The notes: generated from the letters alone by a model not told the origin. DNA of 64,000 nt from Moringa oleifera (GCA_021397835.1 JAJFZO010000191.1:8256001-8320000), one strand, 5' to 3'; positions 1-12,641 are shown, counted from the stretch's first letter. A program made the numbers and translations.

Positions 1-308
1 TAAATAAATTAAGCTCGAGGTTGTTGGTACAAAACTTAAAACTTAACTATGTGATCTCAGATTTCTCCAGTAGTAACTATCTGACAAGATAGTAATAGTT
101 TTGTTGCATTCGATATACATTTTTTGTGTATTTTTTTATATAGCATTCCTTTTCACTATTTTATTTCAATCATTCAAAAATTATGTGAGTTCCTCTTTAT
201 TGAGCACACTTTGGTACCTGAGGAATTTTAGGTTGTTAATGCGTTAGCTCTCTGTTTTTGTTATGCACACTTTTAAACTTTAGATGGCATATCATTTAGG
301 GTCAGGTA

Positions 309-788
309 GGTGCCCTTAGGATGTGTATATGGCTGCCAAACCCTTATTCTTCTTAATGGAAAGAACAAAATTTATTGTGGAGGAGTAGGAAATGGTTCAG
401 TAAGTTCTTTTACAGGCTTAACATTGCTACTCTTTAAATTTTTTTCATCTCCCCTTCCTTATTTTCCTTGTTATAGATGGAGTTTGTGGCTGATAAGTTA
501 ACAATAGTAATCTAATAGACTTACTTCTGCTGCATGTGCCCAATGTGCATAGAAATAATACTTTGTCATTGTATATTAGAAACTTGTCCTTATCCAAAAT
601 ATGTTTTTGTGATTGTGACATCTATGGCATGGTTGTTCATTTAGGCAGTAAAGATCTGCAACAATTGGGCAATGGTTGTGAGTATGCTTGGTGTTTCAGA
701 AGTGCTTGCTCTTGGTCAATCATTAGAAATCTCTATCAGTGTTGTTACATAAGTTTTTAACACTTTAAGTGCTTGCTGTTGGAGTAGG
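309..788 (+). pseudogene. HIBADH: 3-hydroxyisobutyrate dehydrogenase fragment, copy A
   Basis: Two degraded exons can be read. The first (about 309-400) gives DVYMAAKP and then IYCGGVGNGS in a shifted frame, and ends at a consensus donor. The second (about 645-788) gives ICNNWAMVVSMLGVSE followed by LALGQSLEIS and VFNTLSACCWS. These match the C-terminal half of plant mitochondrial 3-hydroxyisobutyrate dehydrogenase, the NAD-dependent enzyme of valine breakdown, where the family has IYCGGAGNGS, ICNNLAL and LGVSEALALGQSLGIS. Frameshifts and stops (after the second exon and inside the first) show it is dead. The catalytic N-terminal half would lie left of the window edge. The intron between the two exons is kept, so this is a DNA copy and not a retrocopy. 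Identification by remembered family motifs; I am fairly sure. Confidence 0.8.
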
Positions 789-1339
789 TAATGCTCTGAC
801 TAGTCAGATGATGATGCAACCTATAAGCTAACAAAGTTCAGTGCCATCTTATATGCCTAGGAAGTTAATGAGCTGTGAAAATTTGTCCTTCTCTTCCATT
901 ACTTTTTTTTACATGTTCTAGCAAAACAAAATAAGAGAAAATAAATAGAAGGTTTATTTTAGATAAGTCAATGAGTAGAAAAAAATTAAGCTGAATTCCT
1001 TTAGATTCTAATTATAAGTGGTTGCAAGTATTGCTTATGTTACTTGAATGTCAACATGTTGCTTTTTTCAACATGCTCCTTGGTGTTTTACCAGCAAAAT
1101 TTTAAGAATATTTGATCACTTACATTTTTTTCTTTTTTTTTTCCTAGTCTCTCCCTTCGAAGTGCCTTACCAAGGGATTCATGGTAACAAAGAAATCTTA
1201 TGATAATGAAATCAATAAGCTCCTTACTAATGTCATGTGCATTCATAAATGAGACATATATAGGCTCATCCAACAGAGAATTTTAGTGTCACCTCAGATA
1301 CTTAAACTAATATACATGCACTTGAATCCTACATTGATT

Positions 1340-3545
1340 CTTCAAATGGTGTACCCATGAATGATGTGAAAGATGCACCAAGAGGCTATTCACATGCACA
1401 AGGTCCAGGGGACTATAATCAATTGTTTATTGAGTATTATGAGGTCGAGAAGAAGAGGTAAAAGATTCATCGGCATCTTTATTAATCTAGTTACAGGAAT
1501 TACAGTTTTTCTGGTGAAAGTTCTTATGCTGCTACATGAGAGTCATGAATTCTGCTTCTCAAGAGTATCTAGTTGCATTAAACCAGGCCTTTCATCCTAA
1601 TGTTTACTATTCGTGTTACCCATATGTAGGTCATTGGTTGGTGGCCCCTTAGGCATTGTATCCTGCTTGTTCCTCAAGTGTGACATGTGATAGTAACACT
1701 TTCAACGCTACTGAAGGTGCTGTAAAGCCACTTTCTGTGGATGGTGACATTGTCAAAACAGCCATGGGAGCAATAAAAAGAGTTATATCTTCCATGAAGA
1801 TGGAAACTCCTACTAATCTAAATGTCAATGGAGATAAGCATTTCTCTTTTAAGTAGTGTAGTATACTTTATGCTGCACTAGCTTTGAATACCTCTAATTC
1901 ATTGGGTTTTCATATGTCTTGTTATGCTTTTGGTCTACATGAGGGATGCATTTACTATAATGTTTTTTGTCTTTGATCTCTAGCTGAAACTTCATCATTC
2001 CAGTGGCAAGATAGATGGCAAAAACCAATCAAAAACCTACTTATAAACTGCCTGGCTTGTTTAGCTACAACATCACTGGATGGGAGGTTCACAAGAGTAC
2101 TTACATTTACATGTGAAAAGGGATGAGAAGAACTATATCATTTATGACAGTATCACCGGTTTGATCCTTTATATGTCTCTGGCATATTTGTGGATTGTTC
2201 TGTCATGGCTGAATTTGTATGAACTAGCTATGTTCAAAATTGACATTCCTGTCCATTTCTGTGCCATTATCAATCAAATCAGGCATAGGTGGTGATCGTA
2301 TTGAGATTGATGCATGCGTCTGTATGTCAAATGTAAATCTAATATGTCAAATTTGTTGTAAATACCCAAATTTATATGCGTGTGGAGATATTAAAGAATA
2401 GATTAAGATAGCTAGATTTGCCATGTAGGTGAGTTTAGGTGAAAGCACTGTCCATGTTCTGGAAAATCAAAACTGAGATATGGTCTGTAGACAAACCACT
2501 GGCTTTTGCTATCTGAACTAGCTGAATAAGCATCATGTTATGTGCATCTAGATATGCATGATTTATGTGAAAATATAAACATTCACAAGCAGGGAAATAC
2601 CAGATTGAATTCTTTGGACAGAGGTTTCATTAGATCAACAGCTTTACAGTAATAAAAACCAACAGCCCAAAACTAGTCTTGGGTTGATCCTAGCAGCTTG
2701 AGAGTTATCCAGCCATCTTCATACTAAGCTTGCAAGCATTTCTCAACTATGTGAAAGTTCTTATGCTACTAACATGAGGGGTCATGAATTCTGCTTCTCA
2801 AAGGTACCCAGCTGCATCAAGCCAGGCCTCTCATCCTAACGTTTATTATTCATATTACCCATATGCAGTTCATTGGTTGGTAGCCCTTTGAGCATTGTAT
2901 CCTGCTTATTCCTCGGATGTGACATGTGGTGGTAACACTCTCAATGCTACTAATGGTGTTGAAAAGCCGCTTCTGTGGATGGTGAGACTATCAAAACAGC
3001 CATGGGAGCAGCAAAAAGAGTCATATCTTCCATGAAGATGGAAACTTCTACTGGTCTGACAGTCAATAGAGGTAAGCATTTCTCTTTTAAGTAATGTAGT
3101 ATATTTATGCTACACCAGCTTTGAATTGCCTCTAATACATTGGGTTTTCATATGTCCTAATATGCTTTCGAACTGCATGAAGGATGCCTTTACTATAGTG
3201 TTCTTCACTTTTAACTTTTATACATCCTTGGAACACAGAAAATGTTGAATAAGAAGAAAATAAGGGGAAACAGATCCAAGTACTAGCTTTGAAATAGTTC
3301 TGGCTGTAGTTCTAAATGCCTAGTATTCCACAGGCTTTTACACTACCAAGTAATTTTTACATTCTCTATTTCCAGATACCAGATAATTATTTTTTTCTGC
3401 AAATATTCATGCATAATGAACATAACTTGATGTTCATACCTCAGGTTTTCACATGCAAATCTTCATTGAAAGAGGCCTGACTTTTCCTGGTTTTGCATAT
3501 GATAATTATCTTGCAGAGCAGTCTATGGCAAAGAAAAAGCATTAG
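1340..3545 (+). pseudogene. Plant SMN-like (survival motor neuron-related) pseudogene, copy A
   Basis: Degraded exons on the + strand read GYSHAQGPGDYNQLF and YYEVEKKRQKI (about 1,376-1,455), then HPNVYYSCYPYV (about 1,590-1,630), DGDIVKTAMGA and ISSMKMET (about 1,740-1,810). The C-terminus YLAEQSMAKKKH with a stop lies at 3,507-3,545. The order and motifs match the C-terminal half of the plant SMN-like protein, a homologue of the spliceosomal snRNP assembly factor whose C-terminal YG-type box reads near VLNAWYSAGFYTGKYL. In-frame stops (for example in the KKR stop K region near 1,458), frameshifts and an inserted partial repeat at 2,753-3,200 make it non-functional. The YG box itself is better preserved in copy B. 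The assignment rests on remembered family sequence, strengthened by finding several motifs in the right order. Confidence 0.6.
2753..3200 (+). repeat. Second, tandem copy of the SMN-like middle exon
   Basis: The stretch from about 2,753 repeats the one from about 1,518: both run through the GAAAGTTCTTATGCT block, the HPNVYYS-coding block, the GTCAAAACAGCCATGGGAGC-like block and the flanking intron start TAAGCATTTCTCTTTTAAGTA. Copy A of the duplicated unit thus contains this exon twice while copy B has it once (9,215-9,540). The extra copy is also broken by indels and stops. Confidence 0.75.
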
Positions 3546-4380
3546 TAGACATCCTTCATAAATTGGATCCTGAGTCCAAATAGTTTGTCAAAACATATTT
3601 GCAATATGCAGGTAGACTTCTCAAAGATGAATCTAAAACTATTAATTGAGAGATTTTTTTTTTTTTTTTTTATGAATCTCTTGCTTCTGAAATCTCTACA
3701 ACTACAGCTCTTGTGACTTGGGCCATGAAGCCTACAGTACACAGAAGGATCTTATGACTTGGGTTAGGCCTGATAGTAAAAACATTCTTAAGAAGCTATA
3801 GGTCTTAGTTAAATCATTCATTTTTTACAGCCAGAATTATGGCAGTCATTCTTTATGTGAGATATTCATGGAGCCTTGTTCACATGGTTATCTGCTGCAG
3901 GTTGCACTTGATTATTTTTGAAAGCGAGAAGCAATTGTTAATAATAAAATTAAGTACAGTATATTATGATACTTGTTTGAATAATAAGATTTGGAAATTT
4001 GCATGCTAAGATTCAAATGCAAAGCCCTTTCTGTGTCTTCGTCATAGTTATGCCAAAAAGATCCTTCAAAAAGTAAATGTTACCTCATGTTGGCACTGAA
4101 GACTTTTGTGAGACAAAGAAAACTTATTATTTAGAGTTCATTGGGTTTTTGTTATATATTGAGCTGAATTCTAATGGTTATTGAATCTTTTACGCTGCCA
4201 TTTTCAGATGTATATTCATCGGCTTCTTCTTTGTGCAGTTGGTCAGAGGGCAAAAGATGATAGGGATCATTGTGGCACTAAGGGCCGGACCTTACTGGCC
4301 CTTTACTCAGAGGCCTATTTACAATGGTTTGTCTTTAAAAAATTTATTACTAAGATTTAAAAGTTAGTTTTTTTCATTAT

Positions 4381-7356
4381 AAGTTTCCTACTGTTTAATC
4401 ATGATTTTACTGGCGATAATAAATTTAATAGTATACTATCTCATCTTGAAAATGAAATTAATAATATGCAGGTAAACGACAAAGAAAGGGATGATGTCAA
4501 GGCTGCTAATATTTACTAGAGATCCCAATAAACAAAAATTGTGATTGCTTCTTTTAAACGGTTGCAGAGACGCTGATTAACTAATCACATCAGCCTATAG
4601 AGAAATCATGCTTCCAGGAAAGATTTCTTTGCATTCTCATAAGTATTTGTCTTGTATGTGTCATTATGTTTGCAAACCTTTTGTATTCTACTATTATAAC
4701 TTCTACATCATGATATACCTCTGGTTGTTTGTAGTAACCTTGAAAGGAGTGAAAGATATGCATCAAAAGTGTGAAGAAAAGAACCCACACATAAGAATCA
4801 ACAAAATACTATAATTATAAGTTATTACCATAGTACTAATAATCACATGGAGATTATATACCATACGATGGCAAAAGATTATGATATAGAGAATCGTTAA
4901 GTGTAAACAATCAAACCTTTTTATTTTTGTCAATTTTTTACTTAATATCTTTTATGCTATGATTTAAAAACTTGAAAGATTCTAAGAGAAGATTTTTCCC
5001 TCCCTTGTACATACTTATGTCATGAAAAAATACCACATTTATTGGTAATATTTTGTGTGCACTATAATCACATGTTCTTAGTGTTGGTTAGCTGTAGTAG
5101 TAATCTAGGGATAGCAATAATTCAGCAGTCAAAGTAGCAATAGTAGTAATAGCAACCTAGCAATAACAGTAACAACAATCTAGTTGTAGTAGTAGCAGTA
5201 ATTTTGCAGCAGTAGCAGTAGCACTAATCTTATAGTAGTAGTAGCAGTGACAGTAATCCTTTGTCGGAGATTAACTTTCTATTTTGTTAAACAACTGTAA
5301 CATATTTTGTACAACAAGCCATTATTGCATCACCATTAAAGTGATGGAACTATGTGAAAGTTTCTTCTGGTTGTATTAGTTACCTCCTAGATCACATATG
5401 CTACATCAGACATCTAATTACTATTTACAACTAAAAATAAAATATTGTTAACCAAGATTACATCATCCATCTAGAATAATCGAAAGAATACCCCCTTTTC
5501 CACTCTCATCACATGGAAAACAAAACCAAAATTTTATATTACATTGGTCTATACTTGATGTCTTAGTGGCTATCACACCATTTTATTTTCAAATTAACTT
5601 GTGGCAGTGTGAAATACTACACAATAATAAGGTTGTAACCACTGCCTTAGATGCGCTGTCCAAATTCTAGAATATCATCTTTAGCTTTGTATGGTCTTTG
5701 TGGGATCAATAGTCTTATATGGCATGATAAAATATTCATTACTTGAAAACTTACACTGTTTACTAATTGTTCATGCATTGGTTTTCATATCAAAATAGTT
5801 TGGTTCCAATTATGAGATGTGTTTCGCGAGTTGCCATAGACATTATGTTTCGATTCCTTGGTCATTAGTTTCATGCCATGTCAACTTCACTTTTTTCATC
5901 TTAACACAACAATCTTTCTTGTCTACAGTGTTATAAATCATTTCTAACTTCTATGCAACAATAAATATGCAATGTTTTTTTGAGTTATATAGATTTTTTT
6001 AAGCTATTGAGAAATTCTACTGGAATCAGGAGTTATTGTGTCAATAATGCAACTCTGGGTAATAGGTAGGGGAGTACCCTTTTGATGAATTATTAAAAGT
6101 ATACCCAATATCAAGGCACTACGTTTACTTGTGACATCTTCAACAAAAACTTATGATGGAATGCCTTGTGTGCTTTTCTTTTTTGCCTTTTTCTGTTTGT
6201 GGGTTTTTATCATGAATAGAACAACATAGTGAAATAGTTCGCATTTACCATTCCTTGTAGTTGTTTTGAATGACTACAAATGTCTAGTTTGATAAAGTAG
6301 TTTACCTTTGATGTTTCTAGTCTTATTAGATAATTGATCCTTAAATTCAGTTAAAGTGCATCCTTAATATCTTGATACTTTTTTAGTCTTTGACATAGCT
6401 ATGTTTTTATATCATTGTGAAATGGGCAATGTGAGGAGGTGTATGAGGTAAATAGAGATAGAACTATAGTCATTTTGGATATTAGTGATGAAGATAAGGT
6501 AAGAGAGAGAGTTGAGAAATTGCTTGAGTAGCTTGCAAAATCTGCAGTTTATTGGATAAACTATACATCTTCAACTCTAGTAAGGCTTGTATTACAGACT
6601 GCAAAATCACCAATTTAATTACTATATTTCTCCTTTTTATCCAAGTGCCTTTTAGTAGCAAAAGATTTAAAGATGGGATTCCTTGCAGATTTGATGCTTT
6701 TTGCCCTGTTTACAGGTTTTGCATTCCATGCAAGCTCTATTGTCTATTTTTTAGATTCCTCACTATGGTTGTTCAAGGTGGTTCCCAACTCAAAGCAAAA
6801 TGAGTTTGTACCTTAGGTTCAAGAGATGCTTGACCAATTTTTAGGTTTTATTATTTTAATTTATGGATAAAACAAAGTTGAAACTTGGTCAAACGGGAAA
6901 GAGAAATTTATGAGCCTTAGGATTGATATTAATTTTATACATACACACTCTCATCCACACACATAAATTAATTGAATGATATATTTTCTTAAATCTTGTT
7001 CATAATTAGTGGCTCACATTTTCATTTTCTTTTTCTTTGTCAATGTTAAGCAATGGATGATGCTCCCCAATTTTGGTGGCCTTGCAAAATTGGAATTTTT
7101 ACTGGCATATGAGAATTTGTTACATTATGTGGATGTCTTCTCTCTGAACACCATATTATGTTGATGTTTTATTTTTGTTAGTTCAGACTTGTTTATCTTG
7201 TTGATTAAAACTTCAATTATTGTTGAGGATGGTAATATGTTCCTAACACCAGACTTCTTGGTTTCTGTCCTTAAATTTGTTCAAGGAAGCTTGTTTGCAT
7301 CCTAATGGTTTAAGGCATTAAGTCCAGGGCTTTAAATATTTAAATATCTTTTATGT
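4381..7356. other. Intergenic and repeat-derived stretch, no gene recognised
   Basis: This is AT-rich DNA between the two copies of the duplicated unit. The longest frames (for example the divergent pair at 4,590-4,814 and the one at 6,552-6,803) are short, have no recognisable motif and look like chance. A conceptual reading at about 6,436-6,530 (ILDISDEDKVRERVEKLLE) has a protein-like look but I do not recognise it. Apart from the AGT-type repeat at 5,092-5,265 I see nothing definite. Confidence 0.5.
5092..5265. repeat. Degenerate AGT/AGC/AAT trinucleotide array
   Basis: About 170 bp are made of interrupted GTA, GCA and ATA triplets (TAGTAGTAAT, AGCAATAG, GTAGTAGTAGCAGT). The composition differs sharply from the flanks. 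A very similar array lies at 13,850-13,985, next to the AAA-ATPase fragment. Confidence 0.75.
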
Positions 7357-8492
7357 AGGTCACTAGGAAAAGCCTGTCATGTTAAATGCTCCTGTGTCTT
7401 TCTGTGGAAGTATTCTTGCTGCAGAAGCTGCTACACTTACTTTCATGGTATGAATTCACCTCTTACCACTTCAATGGGTAAAACCATTTATTTAATCTTT
7501 TCATGATCCTTTGGAATTCACCATTTGGGATTTCTTCGTGATAGTATGGATACTTGTTTTCTTTCATGTATTTTAAAAGTGAATGAGAGTCATATGTTAA
7601 ATTCTACTTCATTTTAGCTGAAATGTTTTGATATATAAGAATTGATGCTGTAACATCAAAGATATAGCAAAATGCTCCATCCAAGCTTGTTTAAGGTGTA
7701 AATGAATTAAGCTTGAGGTCTGTGGCATAATACGTGAAACTCAACTATGTGATCTCACATTTCTCTTATCGTAATATATCTAATAGAATAGTAGTAGTTT
7801 TGTTGCATTCGATGTACATTCTTTGCGTATTTTTTTTTATATATAGCATCATCTTTCAGCTATTCTACTTCAATCATTCAAAAATGATGTCAGTTACTTT
7901 ACATTGAGCATACTCTAGTACCTGAGGAATTTTAGGTTGTTAATGTGTTAGCTCTCTATTTTTGTTATTCATATTTTTGAACTTGAGATGACATATCATT
8001 CAGGTTTAGATAGGTAGACCTCAAGATGTGTATATGGCTGCCAAACCCATATGCTTCTCAATGCGAAAGAACATAACTTATTGTGGTGGAGCAAGAAATG
8101 GTTTAGTAAGTTTTTTTACAGGCTTAACGATACTACTCTTTAGGCCTTTTTCTTCACCCCTTCCTCTTTTTCCTTGTTATAAATGGAGTTTATGGCTGAT
8201 AAGTTAACAATAGTAGTCTCATAAACTTACTTCTACTGCATATGCCAATATGCATAGAAATAATGCTTCGTTATTGTATACTAGAAACTTGTCCTTATCC
8301 AAAATCTGTTTTTGTGATTGTGACATCTATGGCTTGCTTGTTTATTTAGGTAGCAAAGATTTGTAACAATTTGGTAATGGCTGTGAGTGGTGCTCGGTGT
8401 TTCAAAAGCGCTTGTTCTTAGTCTATCATTGGGAATCTCTGTCAGTGTTCTTACATAAGTATTGAACACTTCCAGTGCTCACTATTGGAATA
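7357..8492 (+). pseudogene. HIBADH: 3-hydroxyisobutyrate dehydrogenase fragment, copy B
   Basis: Copy B preserves one exon more than copy A. The exon at about 7,357-7,447 reads KPVMLNAPVS and ILAAEAATLTFM, where the functional family has KPVMLDAPVSGGVLAAEAGTLTFM. This part includes the substrate-contacting region between the Rossmann domain and the C-terminal helical domain. The next exon (about 8,010-8,106) reads PQDVYMAAKP and ITYCGGARNGL, and the last (about 8,350-8,492) keeps ICNNLVMAV and a frame-shifted stretch matching SEALALGQSLGIS. An insertion in the GG of PVSGG, stops and frameshifts make it non-functional. Introns are retained. It is upstream of the SMN-like fragment in the same orientation, as in copy A. 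Confidence 0.8.
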
Positions 8493-10129
8493 GGAATGCT
8501 CTAACAAGTCAAATGATGACACAATCTATATATTAACAAAGTTTAGTGCCATCTTGTATGCCTAGGTGAGTTGATAAGCTATGAAAATTTGTCCTTCTCT
8601 GCTACTACTTTCTTTTATGTGTTCTAGCAAAATAAAAGAAGAGAAAAGGAAAAGAAGGTGTATTGTGCATAAGTCAATGAGTAAAAAATAGTTAAGCTGA
8701 ATTCTTTTATATTTTAATTATAAATGGCTGCAAGTGTTGCTTATGTTACTTGAATCTCAAAATGTTGCTTTTTTCAACATGCTCCTTATGGTTTTACCAG
8801 CAAAATTTTGAGAATATTTGATCAGTAACATTGTTTTCTTTTTTTTTTCCTAATCCCTCCCTTTGAAATGCCTTAATGAGGGATTCATAGTAATAAAAAG
8901 ATCCCATGATAACAAAATCTATTAGTTTTTCACTAATGTCTTGTGCATTCATGAATGAGACATATATAGGTTCATACAGCAGAGAATGGTAATCTCACCT
9001 TAGATGCTTAAACTAATATACATGCATTAGAATCCTATATAGATTCTTCGAATGGTGTACCCTTGAATGATGTGGAAGATGCACCAAGAGGCTATTCACA
9101 TGCACAAGGTCTAAGGGATTATAATCAATCGCTTATTGAGTATTATGAGACTAAGAATAAGGGGCAAAAGATTCTTTGGCATTTTTATCACTCTGGTTAC
9201 TAGAATTACCGTTTTCATGGTGATAAGTTCTTATACTGGTACACTAAGGGGTCATGAATTCTACTTTTCAAGAGTATCGAGTTGCATCAAGCTAGGCCTC
9301 TCATCCTAATATTTACTATTCATGTTACCTATATGTAAAACATTAGTTGGTGGCCCTTTGGGCATTATATCTTGCTTGTTCTTTAGGTATAACATGAGAG
9401 CCGCAAAAAGAGCAATGTCTTCCATGAAGATGGAAACTTCTACTAATCTAAATGTCAGTGAAGGTAAGCATTTACCTTTAAGTAGCGTAGTATATTTATG
9501 CTATACCAGCTTTGAATACCTCTAATTCATTAGGTTTCATATGTTTTGATATGCTTTCGAACTAGATGAGGGATGCTTTTACTATAGTGTTCTTCTGTCT
9601 TGCCTTTTATGTTTCCTTGGAACACAGAAAACGTTGAAAGGGTAGAAGGTAAGGAGGAAACAGATCCAAGTACTAGCTTTCAAATAAATCTAGCTATTGT
9701 TCTAAGTGCTTGGTATTCCACAGTTTTTTCTATAAATATTCATGCATAATGAACATAACTTGATATTTCTACCTCTGGCTTCCACATGCAAATCTTCATT
9801 GAAAGAGGCCTGAATCTTCTTGGTTTTGCATATGATAGGTATCTTGCAGAGCAATTATAGTAAAGAAATAGCATGAGTAGACATTCTTCATAAATGGGAT
9901 CCTATGAAAAAATGGTTTGTCAAAATATCTTGTCAACACATATCTAAAATATCTAGGTAGACTTCTTAAAAGTTGAATCTAAAACTATTAATTAAGAGGC
10001 TTTTGTTATGAATCTCTTGCCTCTAAAATCTTTACTACTAAAAGTCATGTGACTTGAGCCATGAAGCCCACAATACAGATAAGGCTCTTATGACGGGTTT
10101 AAATCATTCTTAAGAAGCTATAGGTCTTA
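7687..10129 (+). repeat. Long duplicated unit, copy B, left part
   Basis: This part aligns by eye with 1-3,810 of copy A, apart from the missing second SMN exon and other deletions. The last shared block is the run TTCTTAAGAAGCTATAGGTC ending near 10,129 (in copy A near 3,810). Beyond it the sequence is unrelated to copy A until about 15,620, so the unit has been interrupted or rearranged here. Confidence 0.7.
9045..9885 (+). pseudogene. Plant SMN-like pseudogene, copy B
   Basis: Readable pieces are DAPRGYSHAQGLRDYNQ (about 9,080-9,130), the ISSMK-type block (about 9,405-9,460), and a tail starting at about 9,622 that reads ENVERVEGKEETDPSTSF and then NLAIVLSAWYSTVFS. The last piece corresponds to the C-terminal YG-type box of plant SMN-like proteins, where LSAWYS stands for LNAWYS. 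The final RYLAEQL near 9,838-9,860 runs into stops. Compared with copy A this copy lost most of the middle exon but kept the box better. SMN-like proteins act in assembly of spliceosomal snRNPs; this copy cannot encode one. It lies directly after the HIBADH fragment. Confidence 0.6.
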
Positions 10130-10482
10130 TGCCTTATTTGGTTCATTGACTTTTTGCCTATCCAAGAGTTGCTTACAAGTTATGGCACACAAGATGCCTC
10201 GTTATTCAACTACATATTATAACTTAATTCAAAATATCACCAAAAAATAACATTTTCTCCCTTGTTAACATTCGAAATAGATATATTTGTTTTAATCCTC
10301 TCTAATTCACTTCAAATATACCCTTAAGGTTTGATTTACTCCCTCTCCATTTATCTCACTCCCTTCCTCTTATTTACTCAATTTTTAGAAAATTTCTCGA
10401 GCTCCTCTACTTAACTTCGATTCTCTATTTTTTCCTTCTTCTTCTTTTTATTTCTTTTACATTAATTGTTACTTTGTTATTG

Positions 10483-11732
10483 CATTGGTGCCACAAGTGA
10501 AGCTGCTGTGTATGCTTTCAATACTACTGTTCTTGAAGTTGTTATGGTTAGCTTACATAATTATATGGCTGAATTGGATGATCCTAGGGCAATGAAAAAA
10601 GAGGATATTAAAAGAGTCATTATTAAGTTAGTATGATGATTCATCTGACACTTTAGTGGTTACAGTTAGTTATGTTGATAATCCATAATTATTTGTACTT
10701 GGCTCACTGATATGCTATATTCACTCTTAATTAAGCATCAAGAGTAGTGACTTTGTGCTTGTTAGGCAAGTTTGGTTAATCTTTGTTACATGGTTCATGG
10801 ATAACATTTTTATATCTTGATCAACTAATTTCACTAGTGGGAAATGTTATTGACATATATTATTTTCTTGGGATTCTCTTAACAAAACAAGCTTGTATTG
10901 GATTATTGTTGCTATCAAAGTATTTGTTCTTTGCAATATGTTTTTCTTATCTCTTTCACTGTTTTAATATTTTCAGGTATTGTATCAGCACGCAGGATAA
11001 AGCATTTTGCTGATATTTGTGATATATACTGCCAGTAAGTATAAAGTAAATCTTTTTATTATCTATCTATTTACCTGGATAGTAAAAAAACCATACTATT
11101 TTTCTAATCTGTATATACATGGCAATTCTATCTATGAGAGGCGCATTTCTCGCTATTTGAGTCTTGGGAATTAAACATCTCTCTGTAATTCACCCTTTAA
11201 TCTTTCATCTAGGTTTGTAACTTTTGTCCTTCCTACTGGAGGTCAAGAACTTAAAGATGATGAAGTTAACAAGATCATTACTTTTAAAAATGCTTTGAGA
11301 ATTAGTAATCCAGATGCAGCTTCCATGCACATGGAAGTATTCCTAACTTGATTCTTTTTATGCATGTCAATAAGTGAAATGCTTATATATATATATATAT
11401 ATATACAGTATGAAGTGAATATCATATATATCATCTTCAGTAATATTGATTTTTTTGGTTGAACATTAGAAGGCGGATACATACGCAAGGGTTTAAGATT
11501 GGAGATCGTGATGGCAATGTTGAGTAGCATTGGGTAAATCACTTGTGATAATGCAAGTTTGCAATGAACCATGAATTATGCATTTCGAAAAAAGATGTGG
11601 ATTGTGATCATTATTAGTGATTCTCTAGAGCAGGCATTTATCAAGCTGATTTATGTTTTGAGCCTTGTGTTTAGAGAAGCATCATGTTTTCTTCTGTCTT
11701 GGAAGCATGTTTTCAATGTTACTGATGCCTAG
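10483..11732 (+). pseudogene. TIC110: TIC110 fragment (chloroplast inner envelope translocon)
   Basis: Five degraded exons in the right order match the N-terminal half of TIC110, the scaffold of protein import at the chloroplast inner envelope. They read LHNYMAELDDPRAMKKEDI (10,483-10,630), STQDKAF and a shifted ICDIYCQ (10,977-11,035), VLPTGGQELKDDEV and NALRISNPDAASMHME (11,213-11,337), IGDRDGNVE before a stop (about 11,468-11,530), and FIKLIYVLSLVFREAS with FLLSWKHVFNVTDA (11,630-11,732), again ending in a stop. The family has VLPPGGEELKDDEV, DDPDAASMHMEIGRR and LLPWKRVFKVTDAQ at these places. Introns are kept, including one with a (TA)n tract. Frameshifts and stops rule out function. Confidence 0.85.
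11384..11405. repeat. (TA)11 microsatellite
   Basis: A perfect TA run sits in the intron between the third and fourth TIC110-like exons. It is a potential length marker. Confidence 0.9.
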
Positions 11733-12641
11733 GTACTTAAACATCAATTCTTATATCTGCTATTGCTTCCTAGTAGCATCGGTTGTTCTCTTATATAATG
11801 GTAGTTGAGTCATACCTTAAGGTGAGTAGCATGATTTATGAAGTTTTACTCTTGGCACAATTTAATACTAATAAATCTTTCAGGTTGAATTATTGATGCT
11901 ACTTTGATATGATAATACTATAGATAACTATGTTACCACAACCAACTTTTCTTATTCTATTACCATTTTTTTATTAGATAAGTTCTTTTTCTAATTAGTT
12001 GAAATAATCTATTAACGTTAAGGTAAAGGTTTAAAATTATTTTAATCTGATTGAAGTATCCGTACAAAAATCATTTCATATGCATTATGGGCATTACTAT
12101 GAATCTCTAATAAATACAGAGCCCACCTTTCTTAGATGCAATTACTTCTTCTGCCTTGAGATCCATTTTTTCACCTTAGAGCAGCCTTCAGTTTTAACAA
12201 CTTCGGTTTATTAATGGCATGAAGAGCATGGCAAAACTATGAATTTATTTGTTGTGCCTAACACGATCATTTAGAAGAAAAGAACAATGTAGCCTTATAT
12301 GGGATGAAGCTAAGGCATTCATAGGCTTAAATTTTTTTTAGTTGTCTCTTCAAATTATGAATCCTTATTCTTCTTTTCCCTTAATATTGTTTTTTGCTCA
12401 ACCTTTTAGATAGCTAATCTCATCTTAATAATTTTTGGTCGAGCCTTGAAATTGCAATTAGGAGGTTGAAGGAGATAGGAAAAATATCTTGGAAGCCATC
12501 ATAGAGCTTGAAGGCATGTGTCTTTATTAATTGTTCTTTATAAAGAAATTTGAAAGTTATGTATGAATGTTGAAGTTTTGATAGAACCTTGCAAAAGATG
12601 AGTACAAAAGCAACTTTTTTTTTTTATTGTGGTATGCTTAG

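Larger units (their letters stand above)
1..4380 (+). repeat. Long duplicated unit, copy A (left edge cut by the window)
   Basis: This stretch is repeated, diverged, at 7,690-10,129 and 15,620-16,010. Matching landmarks seen by eye include the opening block (about 10-60 against 7,690-7,750), the HIBADH exons (309-788 against 7,995-8,492), the SMN-like exons (1,340-3,545 against 9,045-9,885), and the block after the SMN-like gene (3,890-4,375 against 15,620-16,010). The unit therefore holds the 3' part of one gene and a second gene plus intergenic DNA. The two copies differ by many substitutions and small indels, so the duplication is old. I did not compute an identity value. Confidence 0.75.

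Noticed and set aside
10130..10200. The GCCTTATTTGGTTCATTGAC block as the start of a terminal inverted repeat
   Set aside because: It resembles starts of some plant DNA transposons, but I found no complementary partner near 15,620 or elsewhere in the insertion.
11243..11572. 109-codon - strand frame
   Set aside because: It is antisense to the TIC110-like exons and includes the translated (TA)n run (a Tyr-Ile string), so it is a shadow.
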